A stretch of 64,000 nucleotides of DNA, taken from contig NC_134644.1 of NCBI RefSeq assembly GCF_030463565.1, positions 150,685,967 to 150,749,966 of the forward strand, written 5' to 3'. The first letter of the stretch is position 1. Every line of letters begins with the position of its first letter. The translations under genes were made by a program, and so were the position numbers. The DNA comes from Pelecanus crispus. Lineage: Eukaryota; Chordata; Aves; Pelecaniformes; Pelecanidae. The notes beneath the pieces are model-generated. The model made no database searches, had not been told where the DNA came from, and saw only the letters and a program-made list of their open reading frames with translations. Of this stretch, positions 50,501 to 62,340 are shown in pieces.

Positions 50501-53084
50501 TCAAAAAAATCTTCATTATTTTTCAAAAGCAAACAATTTTGGCAAGATGATAAAAGGAAGAAAGAAAGAGAGAGTGTAGGACTGAAGACAGTATGTTCAT
50601 TTTCTTCTCACTAAACAGTTAACTCTTTAAGGAGCACTATATTCTTTCATTCTTATTGTTCTATCACCCAGCCTCTTGCACTTAAGAGCAGTCATTTCAT
50701 ATCTGTATTTACACTTCTCAAGCCATACTCTGTGCTTGTGCTTTTCAGCACTTTATACATTTATTTAAGGATCAACTCGGACCACTTATTCCTCTTATTA
50801 GGAAAACACATCACATTCACACATCACAGCCTGCAACTGCAAAGCTATTATAAATCGTAAGATACCCCTGACACTCCCCTTTCATCTTCTCAAAGATGCA
50901 ATGCTCTTTTCAGGGGTTTTGCTTTCATTTAGGTTGCTTTGCTATTTATTCCTTGGGATTGAAATAAATAGTCTTTCATTTCTTTTCTCAGCCAATAGAT
51001 TTTTTCCCTCCTGATAGAGCACAACAGCATGATTGTTAGTTGTTGGTGTATGCAGGTCAATCCATGCATCTTTGGCAATCAAAAGCTGTGCTGCAAAGAC
51101 AACTCCTTTATCAAAAGGTAATGCCCATATCAGACCTGTTAATCTAACCTTCTTGTGCTCAAATTATTACATTATGTCTATTGGTAATATATTTACTGTA
51201 CATTTTCTTTTTCTAAGTACCAGTTTGGGGATGAAAAGCAAGGAAGTACAACTCAAGTCATGACATTTGTGTGCTATGAAGAATGGGATAAAATGTTGAC
51301 CTTGCTTTCAGTGATTTTATGCTGAATTCAAATAGTATATATTAGGTAAATGTCCAGTGAGGGAAAAAAGTAATTCAACTTAAAGAAAAAGACGTAACAC
51401 AGAAAAGACGATGTCAGGAATAGAAAGAAGAAGTCTAGAGGAGAGGGCAATGGGAAAGTGTCACAGGCAGCTGGAAGAGGGATCAGATTTGGAGATTGTG
51501 ACTGTAGAGATGCAGTCAGGATGATTAAAAACAAGAAAACCAAAGAAGACGTTACTCACTTGGAGCCCTGCTGGTAATTCTGTAGCATACTTAAACTTCA
51601 TCCACAAGTTGCTGCTTGTCAGCTTATTAAGTCAATCCACTTGCTTTTTCGATCACCTGTATTGCTGATAATAAGCATGGAAACGTTTTGTGCCAATATT
51701 ATGTGACATCTACTTACCATCATTTAGAATACGATCTAGCTCTGAAGAAACTGTGATTAATGAGACTACACAGCTCTTTTGAAATTTCTTTTGTTATGAT
51801 TATGAAACATAGAATTATAATTTTTAAAGAGACGCTAATTCCTCATGAACTTTAAACAAATAAGCAACAAACAGTCTGATCTGGACAGTTCAGGTAAAAT
51901 TAGCTGGTGTGAATCAGTGGCTAGCATGTGACAAAACTAGCTACTTGGTATTCCAACAAATTTCTTTGTATTTTCTCTTTAAATTCACCATTAAGTCCGT
52001 TGCTTGTTCTTAGCTATCTGACTTTTAAAAATTGTACATTAGTTAAAAAGTCAGATGTATTCTGTGAAGCTGGTCACAAGAAACTGAGTTGACTGTGCAT
52101 GAAAAACATGCTGGAGGTAAGCTGTTTGCCTGTCTTTCTGCCTAATAATGAAGGGTCCAACTCTGTAAATTTAGTTAAGCCAAGCTATCTGGAATAGGAA
52201 TTCAGTTCGTTTTAAAAGCCACTTTCTGAAAAGATTCATTTCCTAACCTATAAAGTGGAAATGGGCTATTTTTGGATTAGAAGACATTATCTTTTTCAGG
52301 GTTTGAAGGATTACATCTCCACCGCATGAACCCAGTATTCACACAGAATTGTGTAATGGTAAAAGTATTTGGCTGGAACAGCCAGCTTTATGATTGACTG
52401 ATGATATTCTACTGAAGAAGATCTAAGTGAAGATAGCATTTTCAAAAGAAAAATATTGCTGGCACTTGACTACCTGTTCTGTACAGCATTTATTCGCACT
52501 TGTCAACTAATCAAAATAAAACCTTTAATGCTGCCAATTTGTGACCTCCTTTGCTGTAAAATATTCTGTTACTAAATCAGCACTTCTCTGCTGTCTGTGT
52601 TTGTCTTAAACGTTTTTGTGAAACAGTATCTACCTCCTTAGAGCCATTTACTGCTCTTGCTGTGTATGCAATGAGAGTTCTGTGCAAAGATCAAGGGGAC
52701 ATTAGGTGTAGTTACATCCAGGTGATAGTGATGCAGGGTTTACTTTAGGGTTGCTCATTTATTAGGATACATTTTGTGTGTTCTTACTGAAGGACAACTC
52801 AGCGGTATTGGAGCCTGAACTCATTGTTCTCAACATTTAAATGCTTTTTACGCTGAATAGTTAGGATGAGCTGGGTAAATGTTTTGAGGTTTTTTAAGGT
52901 AATGAGTTAAAGACACATGAAGTTACAGTTATGTTTTACCAGCTTAATACAGCCATAAACTGTAATGCCTGATTTACCCTGATGAAATAATGAGAAGATG
53001 TCAACATTTCTCAGAATAATCTGTGATGAATAGGAAGTGGGTTTGCCTATGGCTATATTGTGCTAGGGTCTGATTATATCAGAG
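50501..53084. other. Intergenic or intronic sequence, no supported gene
   Basis: It contains two weak minus-strand exon candidates: an open frame with donor GTGAGT at 51554-51559, and a 24-nt segment at 51718-51741 flanked by TTCTTCAG and GTAAGT. No protein was recognised. Confidence 0.35.
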
Positions 53085-53768
53085 CTCATAAATTATAAAG
53101 TCAGAAGGGACCACTGTGATCATCTGGTTTGGCATCTTTTATAATACAAGCCATGGGACTTCCCTGAATTAATTCCTGTTTGAACTGGAGCACAAAGTTT
53201 AGAGAAGTAGCCAATCTCAATTAAAATATTTCCAGTGATGGAGAGCCCACAGCAACCCTTAGTGAATTGTTTCAAGGAACAACTATTCTTGCCATTACAT
53301 TTTTGTGCCATATTTTTATTTTGAATTTGCCTTGATTCAGCATCCAGCAATTAAATCTTATTATGCCTTTGTCTGCTAGACTAACTCTCATTTATCAAAA
53401 TCATATCCCTGCCATAGATACTTATGGTCTGTGATCATCTCATCTCTTAGCCTCTTCTTTCTTAAAATAACAGATTAAACTCTTCAAGTCTATTGCTATA
53501 AAACATGTTTTCTGATTCTTTAATGAGTCCCATGGCTCTTCTCCATAGTCTGTGTAATCTATCAGCATCCTCTATGGACTGTAAACATCAGGAATGGGCT
53601 CAAGTCTATCACAAGTCCCACCAATGCTAACTGTAGCAGTCGCATCACCTTCCTCACTCTTTATAAGTGCTCCTGGCTATATACCCTAAGGATTGCTTTT
53701 GGCTGCAGTGCCAATTGAGAGGTTACACTCAGCAGGTTACTGACCCTCAACACTCAGAGGTTAAGCCC
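53085..53768 (-). repeat. Old CR1-type LINE fragment (3' part, minus orientation)
   Basis: The plus strand reads as the reverse complement of a CR1 3' region. It starts GTCAGAAGGGACCACTGTGA TCATCTGG, then CAGTGATGGAGAGCCCAC, a TTGTCTGCTAGACTAA block, CTGATTCTTTAATGAG, CATGGCTCTTCTCCATAG, and a block ending near ACTGACCCTCAACACTC. Order and spacing agree with the old CR1 copies common in turtles, crocodilians and birds. Reading frames are broken. About 680 nt remain. Boundaries are approximate. Confidence 0.75.
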
Positions 53769-56700
53769 AATTTTTAAATGCTATGAGTAATTTAGAAGTA
53801 GAAAAAAATTATATCAGAAGAGATTTTAACTTCCTTATGTAGAACTAAATTATGTATGTAGTTGGACATGGGTGCAGGAAAGAATACACCTCACTGCCTG
53901 ACTCTCTCATATATGTCTCTGTATGTGGTTGTGTGCAACAGCTTTAGTGCCTGGTGCAGCAAAAGGGTTGACCTTCAGGCGTTCCACTCCACAGCAAGTC
54001 AACTGGAGAAGGGAAGAGAAGAAAGCAGTGGCTCCACCCAGCCACACACCGACAGCAGACCTTGCTCCCCACCTTTCCACAGTGCAGCAGAGCTGGGCCA
54101 GGAGGAGGGATGCCCTCTGGCATCCCCTCCCTGGGCACCACGGGTCCCAGGAGATTGTAAGGAGAACATGGGGAAGCAAGGGGGTGCCTGGAGGCGAATT
54201 TCTCCAAATCCACATGACAGCAGAAGTCTGGGATCATTCAGTTTGCAAGCAAGGGCAGCAAGAGAGTCAAGACAATTCAATAGCTTGGCACTATTCCTTC
54301 AGCCTTGCACGCTGTCTTCTTTGACCAAGTGCCTCCTCAAAGTCACTTTACGTTTCATTTTGGAGTATGAGTAAGCATCCTCACACCACTTCAGACAACA
54401 TCATCAGTAATTTGTGACTTGCACAGACACCTATGTAAACCAGCTGCTCACCCCCGGGAGATTAGTGAAGCTTGTGCTAAGCCTTGTTCCTGTGTATAGT
54501 CACTGTTGTTGCATGAACTATTTAGATTACAGCTGATGTAGGTATCACTGCTGATACTGGCACTGCATTTACTGTGGCAGTGTAGATGGGCCTTCAGATC
54601 ATAGACATTATTGATACCAGCCAACAGTACAGGGTAAGGATGGACAGGTCTTATACAGTAAATTACCTCATGACAATGTCCCTATAGGGAATATATTTAT
54701 ACTAATGTCCCATTTACTGCACTTATTTGAGATGCCAAAATTAAGTGCAAATACCATGACCAATTTATGTGTTTAGCATCCTGTTACACACCCTTGAAAT
54801 CTTAAAGTCATTAGCATCATGCATATTTTAACACACTCATCTCTCTCTTTCTCTTTTCTTAACTGTGTGTGGGATCTAAGATATTTTCCTCAGGGCTTGG
54901 AGAGGTGTTGCTCCACACTGTGCTGTGACACAGGGTCTTGGATATAGCCCGTAGGAGTTTAATGAGTGTTTATCTTCTGATAGTGCCAAAAGGCTGTCTC
55001 GCACTCAGTCCTTCTGGTGGCTGTAGTTTCTCAATGTAGTGCTGATCATATTTCCATCGAAGTAGATTTTACTATCCCTCATAGCAATGCTAATGTCCTG
55101 GTGCTGTAATAATGTCTCAGAGAAACACATGCTTGTCCATTGCTGTATTATATCAACAAGAATTTACTTCTTCAATGCCCTGGGTTTTTTCAAGATCACA
55201 GTTTGTCCTGGGGAGACCCCTGGTTACAACAAGGTCTCCTGGTTAGAAGGCAGTTAGGTTTTTCATGGTAGCAAGTTCTCATCTTTTCATACGCACCGTT
55301 CTTCCTTATCCTCTCACCACCACTAGTGACAGCGATGCTGGGGCTATGGATGCAGAAATACACAGACAACATTGTGTGCAGACTCAAGATGCTGTTCAGC
55401 CTCTTGGTACATGTATTTCATTATTCAGGAATGGCTGACTGTATATTTTCTTTGTTTTTTGCAGGTACAGTCTCACACTGTGTTCAGGTGATTGCAACCA
55501 CACAAATTAACACACTCCTGGGTTAAGTTACTGCCTCTTGGTTGGGAAACAGTCTCAATTCACAATATGCAGCACAAACCAAAGTAGTACAGGCTAAGTT
55601 TGCACTCAGCTGTGACAGTGCTTTAACTTTGCATTTGCATTTGCGAGTGATGTATGAATACCTACTGTCTAAGTAACTTCTAGCTCAGAATTGTAACTTC
55701 TTGTGGTGCATTTTCTCAAAAGGTCCATGCCTACTATGCTCCAAGGCCTGCTAGGGATGCTGCAGTTTTTCATAGTCTCTTTTGCTGTTTGGACCACATT
55801 TCCCCACATGTCTCACATCTGCTCACCAGGTTCCTGGATATCCTTGATATAGTTTGGCCAGTTTGTTGTGCCTCCGGCTCTCCAGATATAGACTTCTCTT
55901 CCAAAATGGCTCTGCTTTATTCTTGAGAGTTTCTATTTTCAGTCATCCAGCTGCCCTTACATACATTATCTTCTGTGCCCAATTCATCTTGATAGCTCCA
56001 ATATTTTTGAGAGGCAAGCAAAGATTTTCCCTGATGTCTGGCTACCCTATCAGAAAGCTAGACACAAGCACTTGTAAATCTTTTTCTTGCAAAGTTTGTT
56101 TTCAGATATTTTCCAAATCTCTGCCTTGAAACCAGCTGTATAAGAATAATAAAAAAAGGAAAACTATCCATTTTGCACATACATTGGGCAGAGGCCTGCT
56201 TTTTTTTTTTTTTTTTTTTTTTTTAATCCCTGGTTAAAAATGGTATATAGCTGGATTTTCTACCTGTCAGAGTACTTCTTGCTCATTTTCCCTATTTTCA
56301 TGCTGCATGACTGCTCTGGCTGAAAATTAATTCTGTGTATACAGAAGTAGTCTAATTTTGCAGTGTCAGAAGCTTGTGTTAAAAGTTGTTTATGACTTTC
56401 TGCCCTTAAACATACACATGCAACTGTATCACAAGACGCACTTCCCAGTGTGTGTTTTTATCCTGTTGGTAAGAGTGACCTTGACACAAAAGTTACGGGA
56501 TATTTCTGTTTTCAGTGCAATGCCTCCATCCTGTTTCAATAGCATCATATTATATGCTTGCCTACTGGTTATAGTTGTTACATTTAAAGGTGTGAGATAT
56601 GTTCCCTGATAGGTGTGATGGCAGCCTCATGCTGAAGCAGTTTTCTTACTATAGCACCTTTCTCCAATAGTCGCACCAAGGGTTTCCCACACATTCAAGA

Positions 56701-59700
56701 GTCTTGGAAGAAATATCAATAGATATTTCTCATAATATAATAAGAGAAAGGAGAAAAAGTAGTGTGGAAAAGAATAAACATAAGTAACAGAATACATGTA
56801 AATAAGATTATGAGAATATATAATGAGAATGTAATGGAAAAAGGCAGACAGCAGTCAGCCTTCCTCCCCTCTTCTGCATCTCCTCCTCCTGCCCACCACC
56901 ACTCCCTGGCAGTCAGGTACGTGTTAGCATTGTCTCCACATTGAGCCCAGCAGTGATCACTGAGCTCGTAGTGAGCCACGTCAGCAAGCTGGCATGGCAC
57001 AGATCACTGCTGTGCAAATGAGCTAGACAAGGTCTGGCAGCAGGATGGCGTAAGGCAGAACTTGTTCGTTCAGGCACATTTCTACTGCTTATCAACCCAT
57101 GCCGGCTCAGGCAGAAGTTTCTTCATCAGCAGTGTGGGCATGTCCTAGGCTTCTGGATACTATTTAACACATGAGACTAAACAATGTTACAGGGCTTTCT
57201 GTACGTTCAGACTTTAGGGACATTGTGTGTACCTTCTTTTTCACACACATGATGCAGGAGGAGGCCATTACTATGCAGGTTTTAAACCAAAGCAGCATCA
57301 AGCCCTCAGTGAAATCCACTGGACAAGGGTCTGTTCTGTGGCAGACACCTGGCGCACAGGTGAACCAGCCTGGAAACTGCTTACCATAAGAGAAATCAGA
57401 TGACTGTAAAAAGGATGTGACATCATTTTATGCAAATTATAGCTAGGTGCTTAGAAGGTGGTTGGTATTTCATTCTGAAATGATACAAACATTTAATTGA
57501 TGGTTTAGTTCAATCGCTACCAAAGACTGGCCATAGTTGGCTGTAAGACAAGCACTGGGTCTCAGAGTTGCTGTCCAAGTCTATCCTACTTCCTACTCTT
57601 GCTTTATTTGTAGACAGAAAACACTCTGAGCTTCCTGGGGCACAAGTAAGGTGCAAGTGTTTCAACATTGCTTGCTGATGGGCATTGACATCTTCCCTGA
57701 CTGCCACGATGACCTAAGGTTACCTCTGAACTGGTGGCCCTGGAAACATTTTGAACTTCCTGAAATTAAGCAAGCAACATATCTGCATAGGAATCCCATA
57801 TTAAGTTGGGCTCTCACTACACATCACTTTCCTCCTCAGCTCCATTGTACTCCATTTCCATCAGAAAGAAACTTAGGCACCCTGTCCAGAAGAGAGCTGC
57901 CTTGAGTTTTAACCAGATCCCCAGTTTTGATCTGAGGAACCAAAACCCTGGGGCACACCAAATACCCACCCACTAGCATGTCTAAACACAGTCTGAAGAG
58001 CTGAATAGTTCTTTTTTTCTTGTAAAAATTTCCCAGTGAAGCTGTGGATCAAGCTAGATTGGTATTAGATTGAGTGGAGAGCCTGAGAACAGCTTGAGGG
58101 CTGAAGACAACATGTGTGGATTGGATCAGATGGTTTTGCTGTGTGGTGGAGGTATTGAACAGAGAAAGCACAGGGCAACAGACAGGTTCGATAAACTTCA
58201 GTCAAGATCGTGCTTTTAAGTGCATCAGTGATCAACAATGGAAAGTCTCATGGGAGCTGAGAAGGTGCTGGCAAGGGGAACATTGCAGAGACCAAGAGTC
58301 GCAATTCTGAATGGCTGTTGGCAAAGTAGACTTTGAAACACTTCCTCTGTATCTTCACTGAGTAGCTGGTGTGTGCTATATGCTGAGGCTCTGGCTCGCT
58401 GGTCACGTAAGCTAAGGGCCCAGCCAGAGTGAACCATGACCACTGTGAGTGCTTGCCTTTCCTCCCCATGCGACGTAGATTGGAGATGTAGCTGCAATGC
58501 TGCGTGCTCTGCTGACCTTCAGTACATTAGCTAGACTGCAAAAAACTGTTCCAGCACAGAGGCTGGAAGACATATCTCTGCATTGTCCTTAGCTGGGTGG
58601 GCAAGAGGAGGGGACATTACCTGGAGAAAAGTTGTAAAATATTTTTTTTCCCCAAGTCCTGATAAAATCAGAGCCTTTGAGGAATGCACGAGCCTTTCTG
58701 TGCCACTTAGCCAGCCCTGAGAGGGGTTGGTAGCATTGTACTATTTACACCACAGTCATTAGTCACGTAAGAATACATAGTTAGAGTTGTCCTTCCTTGT
58801 AGTGCTTTGGAGAACCTTGCTTCTGTCATGAAACAGAAACATGTCTTATCTTAGTTTTTAGTTTCTTCTCTGACATGCCTGAGGGCAAGCACAAAAGCCT
58901 AAAAACAAGTGTGACAAAAGCATACTATAAATAATGTCCTCTGAAAAGTCAAATGAGCTTTTTCCTAAGACCAAGTAGGGATACCGGTCCAGGCCAGTTG
59001 CTCAGCAAGCTGCTGTCAAAATCCCACCTTCCAAAACAAAGATGCCCCTTGTTCCTTTCAGGAATAAAAACCTAAAACCCCCTCTCCTGAGAAAATCAGG
59101 AGAGTTTTTCCAAACTGGAGGAGCAGACCTTCTCCCCGACAACACTCACCCAACTACTTTCAATCTAGCTGATACCTTATCACTCAAAACCTGAACCTCT
59201 TTATTTAAAAGTCATCTGAGGATGGATCAATCAGAAAAGGAGAAAACACACGACAAGGAGGTTCTGTGCATATGTGGAAAAGCGATCTAGAAGAAAGTGG
59301 GGTACATGTGCTGAAGAGAGGTTGAACATGTGTTTCAGTAGGAGGTTGTATTACAACTCCCACATGAATTGGGTCTGGCATAGAGCCTGTAAGCAGACTT
59401 TGAATAGATTTGTGGAACCTGCATGTACAAACACATATTGGGGAAATCTTTATGTATCCACATATTTGTTTTAGTTTTGAAGTGCTAGTGCAATGTGTGT
59501 GCATAGGAGAGAATGAGAGCGCATGCGAGTGAAAGGAGAGGCAGTTTCTGTGGCTGTGCCAACAGAGCATAAATATATAATTTGTAGCGTGGGAAGAAGC
59601 TAACATAGGAGACCTCTACGGTGATGAAAGTATGATGAAACATCTGGGTTGAAAGATGAATACAAAGAGAGCACACGAAGAGTCAGACTGAGGAACACAG

Positions 59701-60309
59701 GAAGGAGAAAGAGTGATGGGAAGGATCCAGAGAGACAGGGAGGGACAGCACACAAGCAGGGGAAACCAACAGTTGCACATTGTAAGAGGAAACATCTTAA
59801 AAGAGAAAAAGATAAGAAAGTTAAAAGGGAAGAAATAACATGAAGACATTGAAGAAACACAAAGAACATAGAGCTAATTTTTAAAATTGCTTTTGGTTAG
59901 TTGGATTTTTCTAGGGTAAGGACTTTCTTTTTGGGGGTTATTGCTCTTTTGGCACAAAATGCACTGCAGGACCAGAAAAGTGCTTACAGTCAGTCCCTCT
60001 TGCTTGCTACCTCTCTCATGATTTTGTCTTTTTTTTTAAATTTGGACAAAATTTTTCTTCATTGCCTTGACAAGCCCCTTCAAAAAGTGGCTTTTTCTAG
60101 CTGTACCTATGCATCACTTTACTGGCTAGCATTCAAACTGTCCCATTTACTTAACAAAAAAAGATTGCCGTCTCTTAAAAGTTTCACAGATTTTGCTATG
60201 TTAAAGGAAATTCTTTGCCATTCCTCATGTGGTTAAATTTCATCACACAGATTGCAGGGAAACATGATAAGAGAAGTTTCCCTCCTGGGCTTGCCTGAGA
60301 TATTTCCAT
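53769..60309. other. Intergenic sequence, no supported gene
   Basis: ORFs of 100-170 codons at 53862-54374 overlap on both strands and lack domains. A 25-T run is at 56200-56224. The plus strand is purine-rich at about 59600-59880. No gene was recognised. Confidence 0.4.
56200..56224 (+). repeat. Poly(T) run, 25 nt
   Basis: Uninterrupted T run, the longest in the window. No adjacent retroposon body was recognised. Confidence 0.9.
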
Positions 60310-60390
60310 ACAGTACAGGTGGGATACAAACAAGTACAGATGACCTCTAAAGGTCCCTCCCAACCCACAGCATTCTATGATTCTATGATA
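60310..60390 (+). repeat. CR1 LINE 3' tail
   Basis: The sequence GATGACCTCTAAAGGTCCCT followed by CCAACCCACAGC and ATTCTATGATTCTATGAT is the standard CR1 3' end with its short terminal direct repeats. Only the last 80 nt or so are recognisable, as in most 5'-truncated CR1 copies. Younger than the copy at 53.1 kb. Confidence 0.9.
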
Positions 60391-61376
60391 TAAACATAAA
60401 GGGTGCAATGAAGGGGAGCATCATCTAGAAAAGGGGAGTAGAGAGCCAGGTAGAAGAAGGATGTGGAGGTGAATAAACCAAAGCAAGGGCAGTCAGAAGA
60501 GAGGCTACAAAAAGGGAACAAAAGAAAAGTAGAATATAGAATAAGAAGAACTTGCTAGGTAGACGAAATAAAGTCATGTGCGAACTGAAAATAGAGTAAA
60601 ACCCAGAATTTAAAAGGAGAAAATTAGTAGGGAAATGGAAATACAACAAAATTTGTACAAGAAATCTAAAATGGTGGGAAGAAACTAAAGAGAACTGTAA
60701 GGCAAAGTAGAGAAAAGTAGAAACATTAAAATAAGTAGAAGAAAAGCAGAATAATAAGCCAGTGAGTAAGTTTTTAAGAGTAAAAATTGACTGAAGTCAG
60801 TGTCCATTTATTTATAGGTATTGTTAGGGAAGAGATGCACCGTATTTTTATGTAAAACCTGGGAGGTTGGAAACAAATGTTTAGACAGGCACTCCTGCTG
60901 GAAGACAGTTTTTTGTTTTCTTTAGGCCTTTTATTAACACTGTTAGATCTCTGTAGCTAATTATACTGCTGCATTACTGATCATGTTATGTAGAGTATAT
61001 TGACATTTAGAGAAAGTGGACAGGAGGCACAATAGGTTCAGTGATGTGTATATAAACATTTCTAGCTACACCCTCATGGGAAAAGGTTCCAACTTTCTCC
61101 AAGCAGAAAACAAGTCAAGACCTTCGAGACAGTAAGCAATAGAGATAGGTCTAAACTGCAAGATTTTTAATCCTGCAACAAGGTAGAAAGGGATGCTATG
61201 GAAATTAGAAACTGGGCTTAGTTTCTCGAACCCAACTTCTATGGATACACACCCCCATTTATTTTACTGCAGTGGTTCAGATCTCTGGGCTTTTCTTGGA
61301 TTAATATCTAACCAGAACCGTGTCCAGTTATTCTATATACTTTTGACCCCAGTTTTGCAGCATTATCTGCATCAGT
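60391..61376. other. Purine-rich intergenic sequence
   Basis: From about 60391 to 60780 the plus strand is strongly A/G-biased, with recurring AGAAAAGTAGAA-like words (near 60529, 60710 and 60741). No gene seen. Confidence 0.45.
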
Positions 61377-61429
61377 AAGCACTTAATCATGTACATATGG
61401 CCACTGACTTTGCTCATGTGTGTAAGTGC
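61377..61429. repeat. Palindromic ancient repeat copy
   Basis: AGCACTTAATCATGTACAT at the left end is partly complementary to CTCATGTGTGTAAGTGCT at the right end, around CCACTGACTTT. It fits the sauropsid 'aagcacatgagt...actcatgtgctta' class of small palindromic repeat. Confidence 0.5.
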
Positions 61430-61831
61430 TCACCATTGTTAAAAAGGCCTTCTAAATGTTTTAATTTACAGAATAAATTGTTCTTTTGGTGTGAAACTAT
61501 ACTTTGTATTGGTTAAACACAAGCAGCTGGATGGACTTTTTATGCGTTTTTAGAAGGACAACGGAACTGCCTTTTTGTTTTACATTTTCTTGTGCTTAGA
61601 TTGTACCCTCATTCCTTGTATTCCCTATTTACAGTATTTAATGTAGATAGTTTAAAATGCTTATAAGAGTGAGGCAGGGAACAGTTTAACCTCTGACAAG
61701 GGCAGCATTTTTAAATTCAACTGTAAGCACTTAGTTAAGAAAAATCTGTTTCCACTTTCCTGATGGGATCCCTTTAAACAAAATGCAGGTTAACTACATA
61801 CAGCAAAGCCATGATTTTGGCCTTGCCAGAA

Positions 61832-61885
61832 AAGGCCAAATCCTGCAGATCCCTATTCACATGAGCAGTCCTTCAAACTGTGAGT
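61832..61885. repeat. Fragment of an ancient short repeat
   Basis: AAGGCCAAATCCTGCAGATC, CTATTCACATGAGCAGTCCT and CTGTGAGT resemble the 'ggccaaatcctgcag...cacatgagtagtcctt' repeat family. Confidence 0.5.
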
Positions 61886-62197
61886 CTTTTCCAAGTAGAA
61901 AGAAATACTCATGCGATTTTAGGATTTGCAGAATTTGGCCTCCAGCTAACCACTTGGCAAAACTTGTGCCTCCACAATATTTGTAGTCCCAAGTAAAACC
62001 TCCTAAGTGGTTTTTGATTCCTTTTCAGTATTAAACGCCTTTAGGAAAAAATACTGCTAGGTGACGAACTTCCCTGGGATTCAGAATGTTTGCTAAAATG
62101 ATAACAAGACAAGTCCCTAGAAGCTGAGTCATGGAATTTAGAAAAACAAAATTTTACAACGGTGTAACCTAGGGACTAATGACTTCATCTTACTTCC

Positions 62198-62340
62198 TCT
62201 ATGGATTTACATGAATGTAAACAAGAAGAAGAATTTGGCTTGGAAAAGCTGATAGAAAATTGAAGGATAATCTAGTCATTTTTAATGGGCCAAATTCTGT
62301 AGCCTTACTAGAGCAAAATTCCCAGTGTTGTCATTTGACG
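62198..62340. repeat. Fragments of ancient short repeats
   Basis: TATGGATTTACATGAATGTA with AAGAATTTGGC (62198-62245), then GGGCCAAATTCTGTAGCC and GCAAAATTCCCAGTG (62287-62325). These match the same family type as the 61.8 kb fragment. Divergent; boundaries approximate. Confidence 0.45.

Noticed and set aside
53120..53350. 76-codon minus-strand ORF
   Set aside because: Lies inside the decayed CR1 3' region; not a gene.
53862..54374. 170-codon plus-strand ORF beside the CR1 remnant
   Set aside because: Competing ORFs of about 100-130 codons on both strands and no recognisable protein; chance in locally GC-richer DNA.
58180..58200. GGTTCGATAAACTTC, resembling a tRNA T-arm
   Set aside because: No matching acceptor stem, D-arm or anticodon arm at the right distances.
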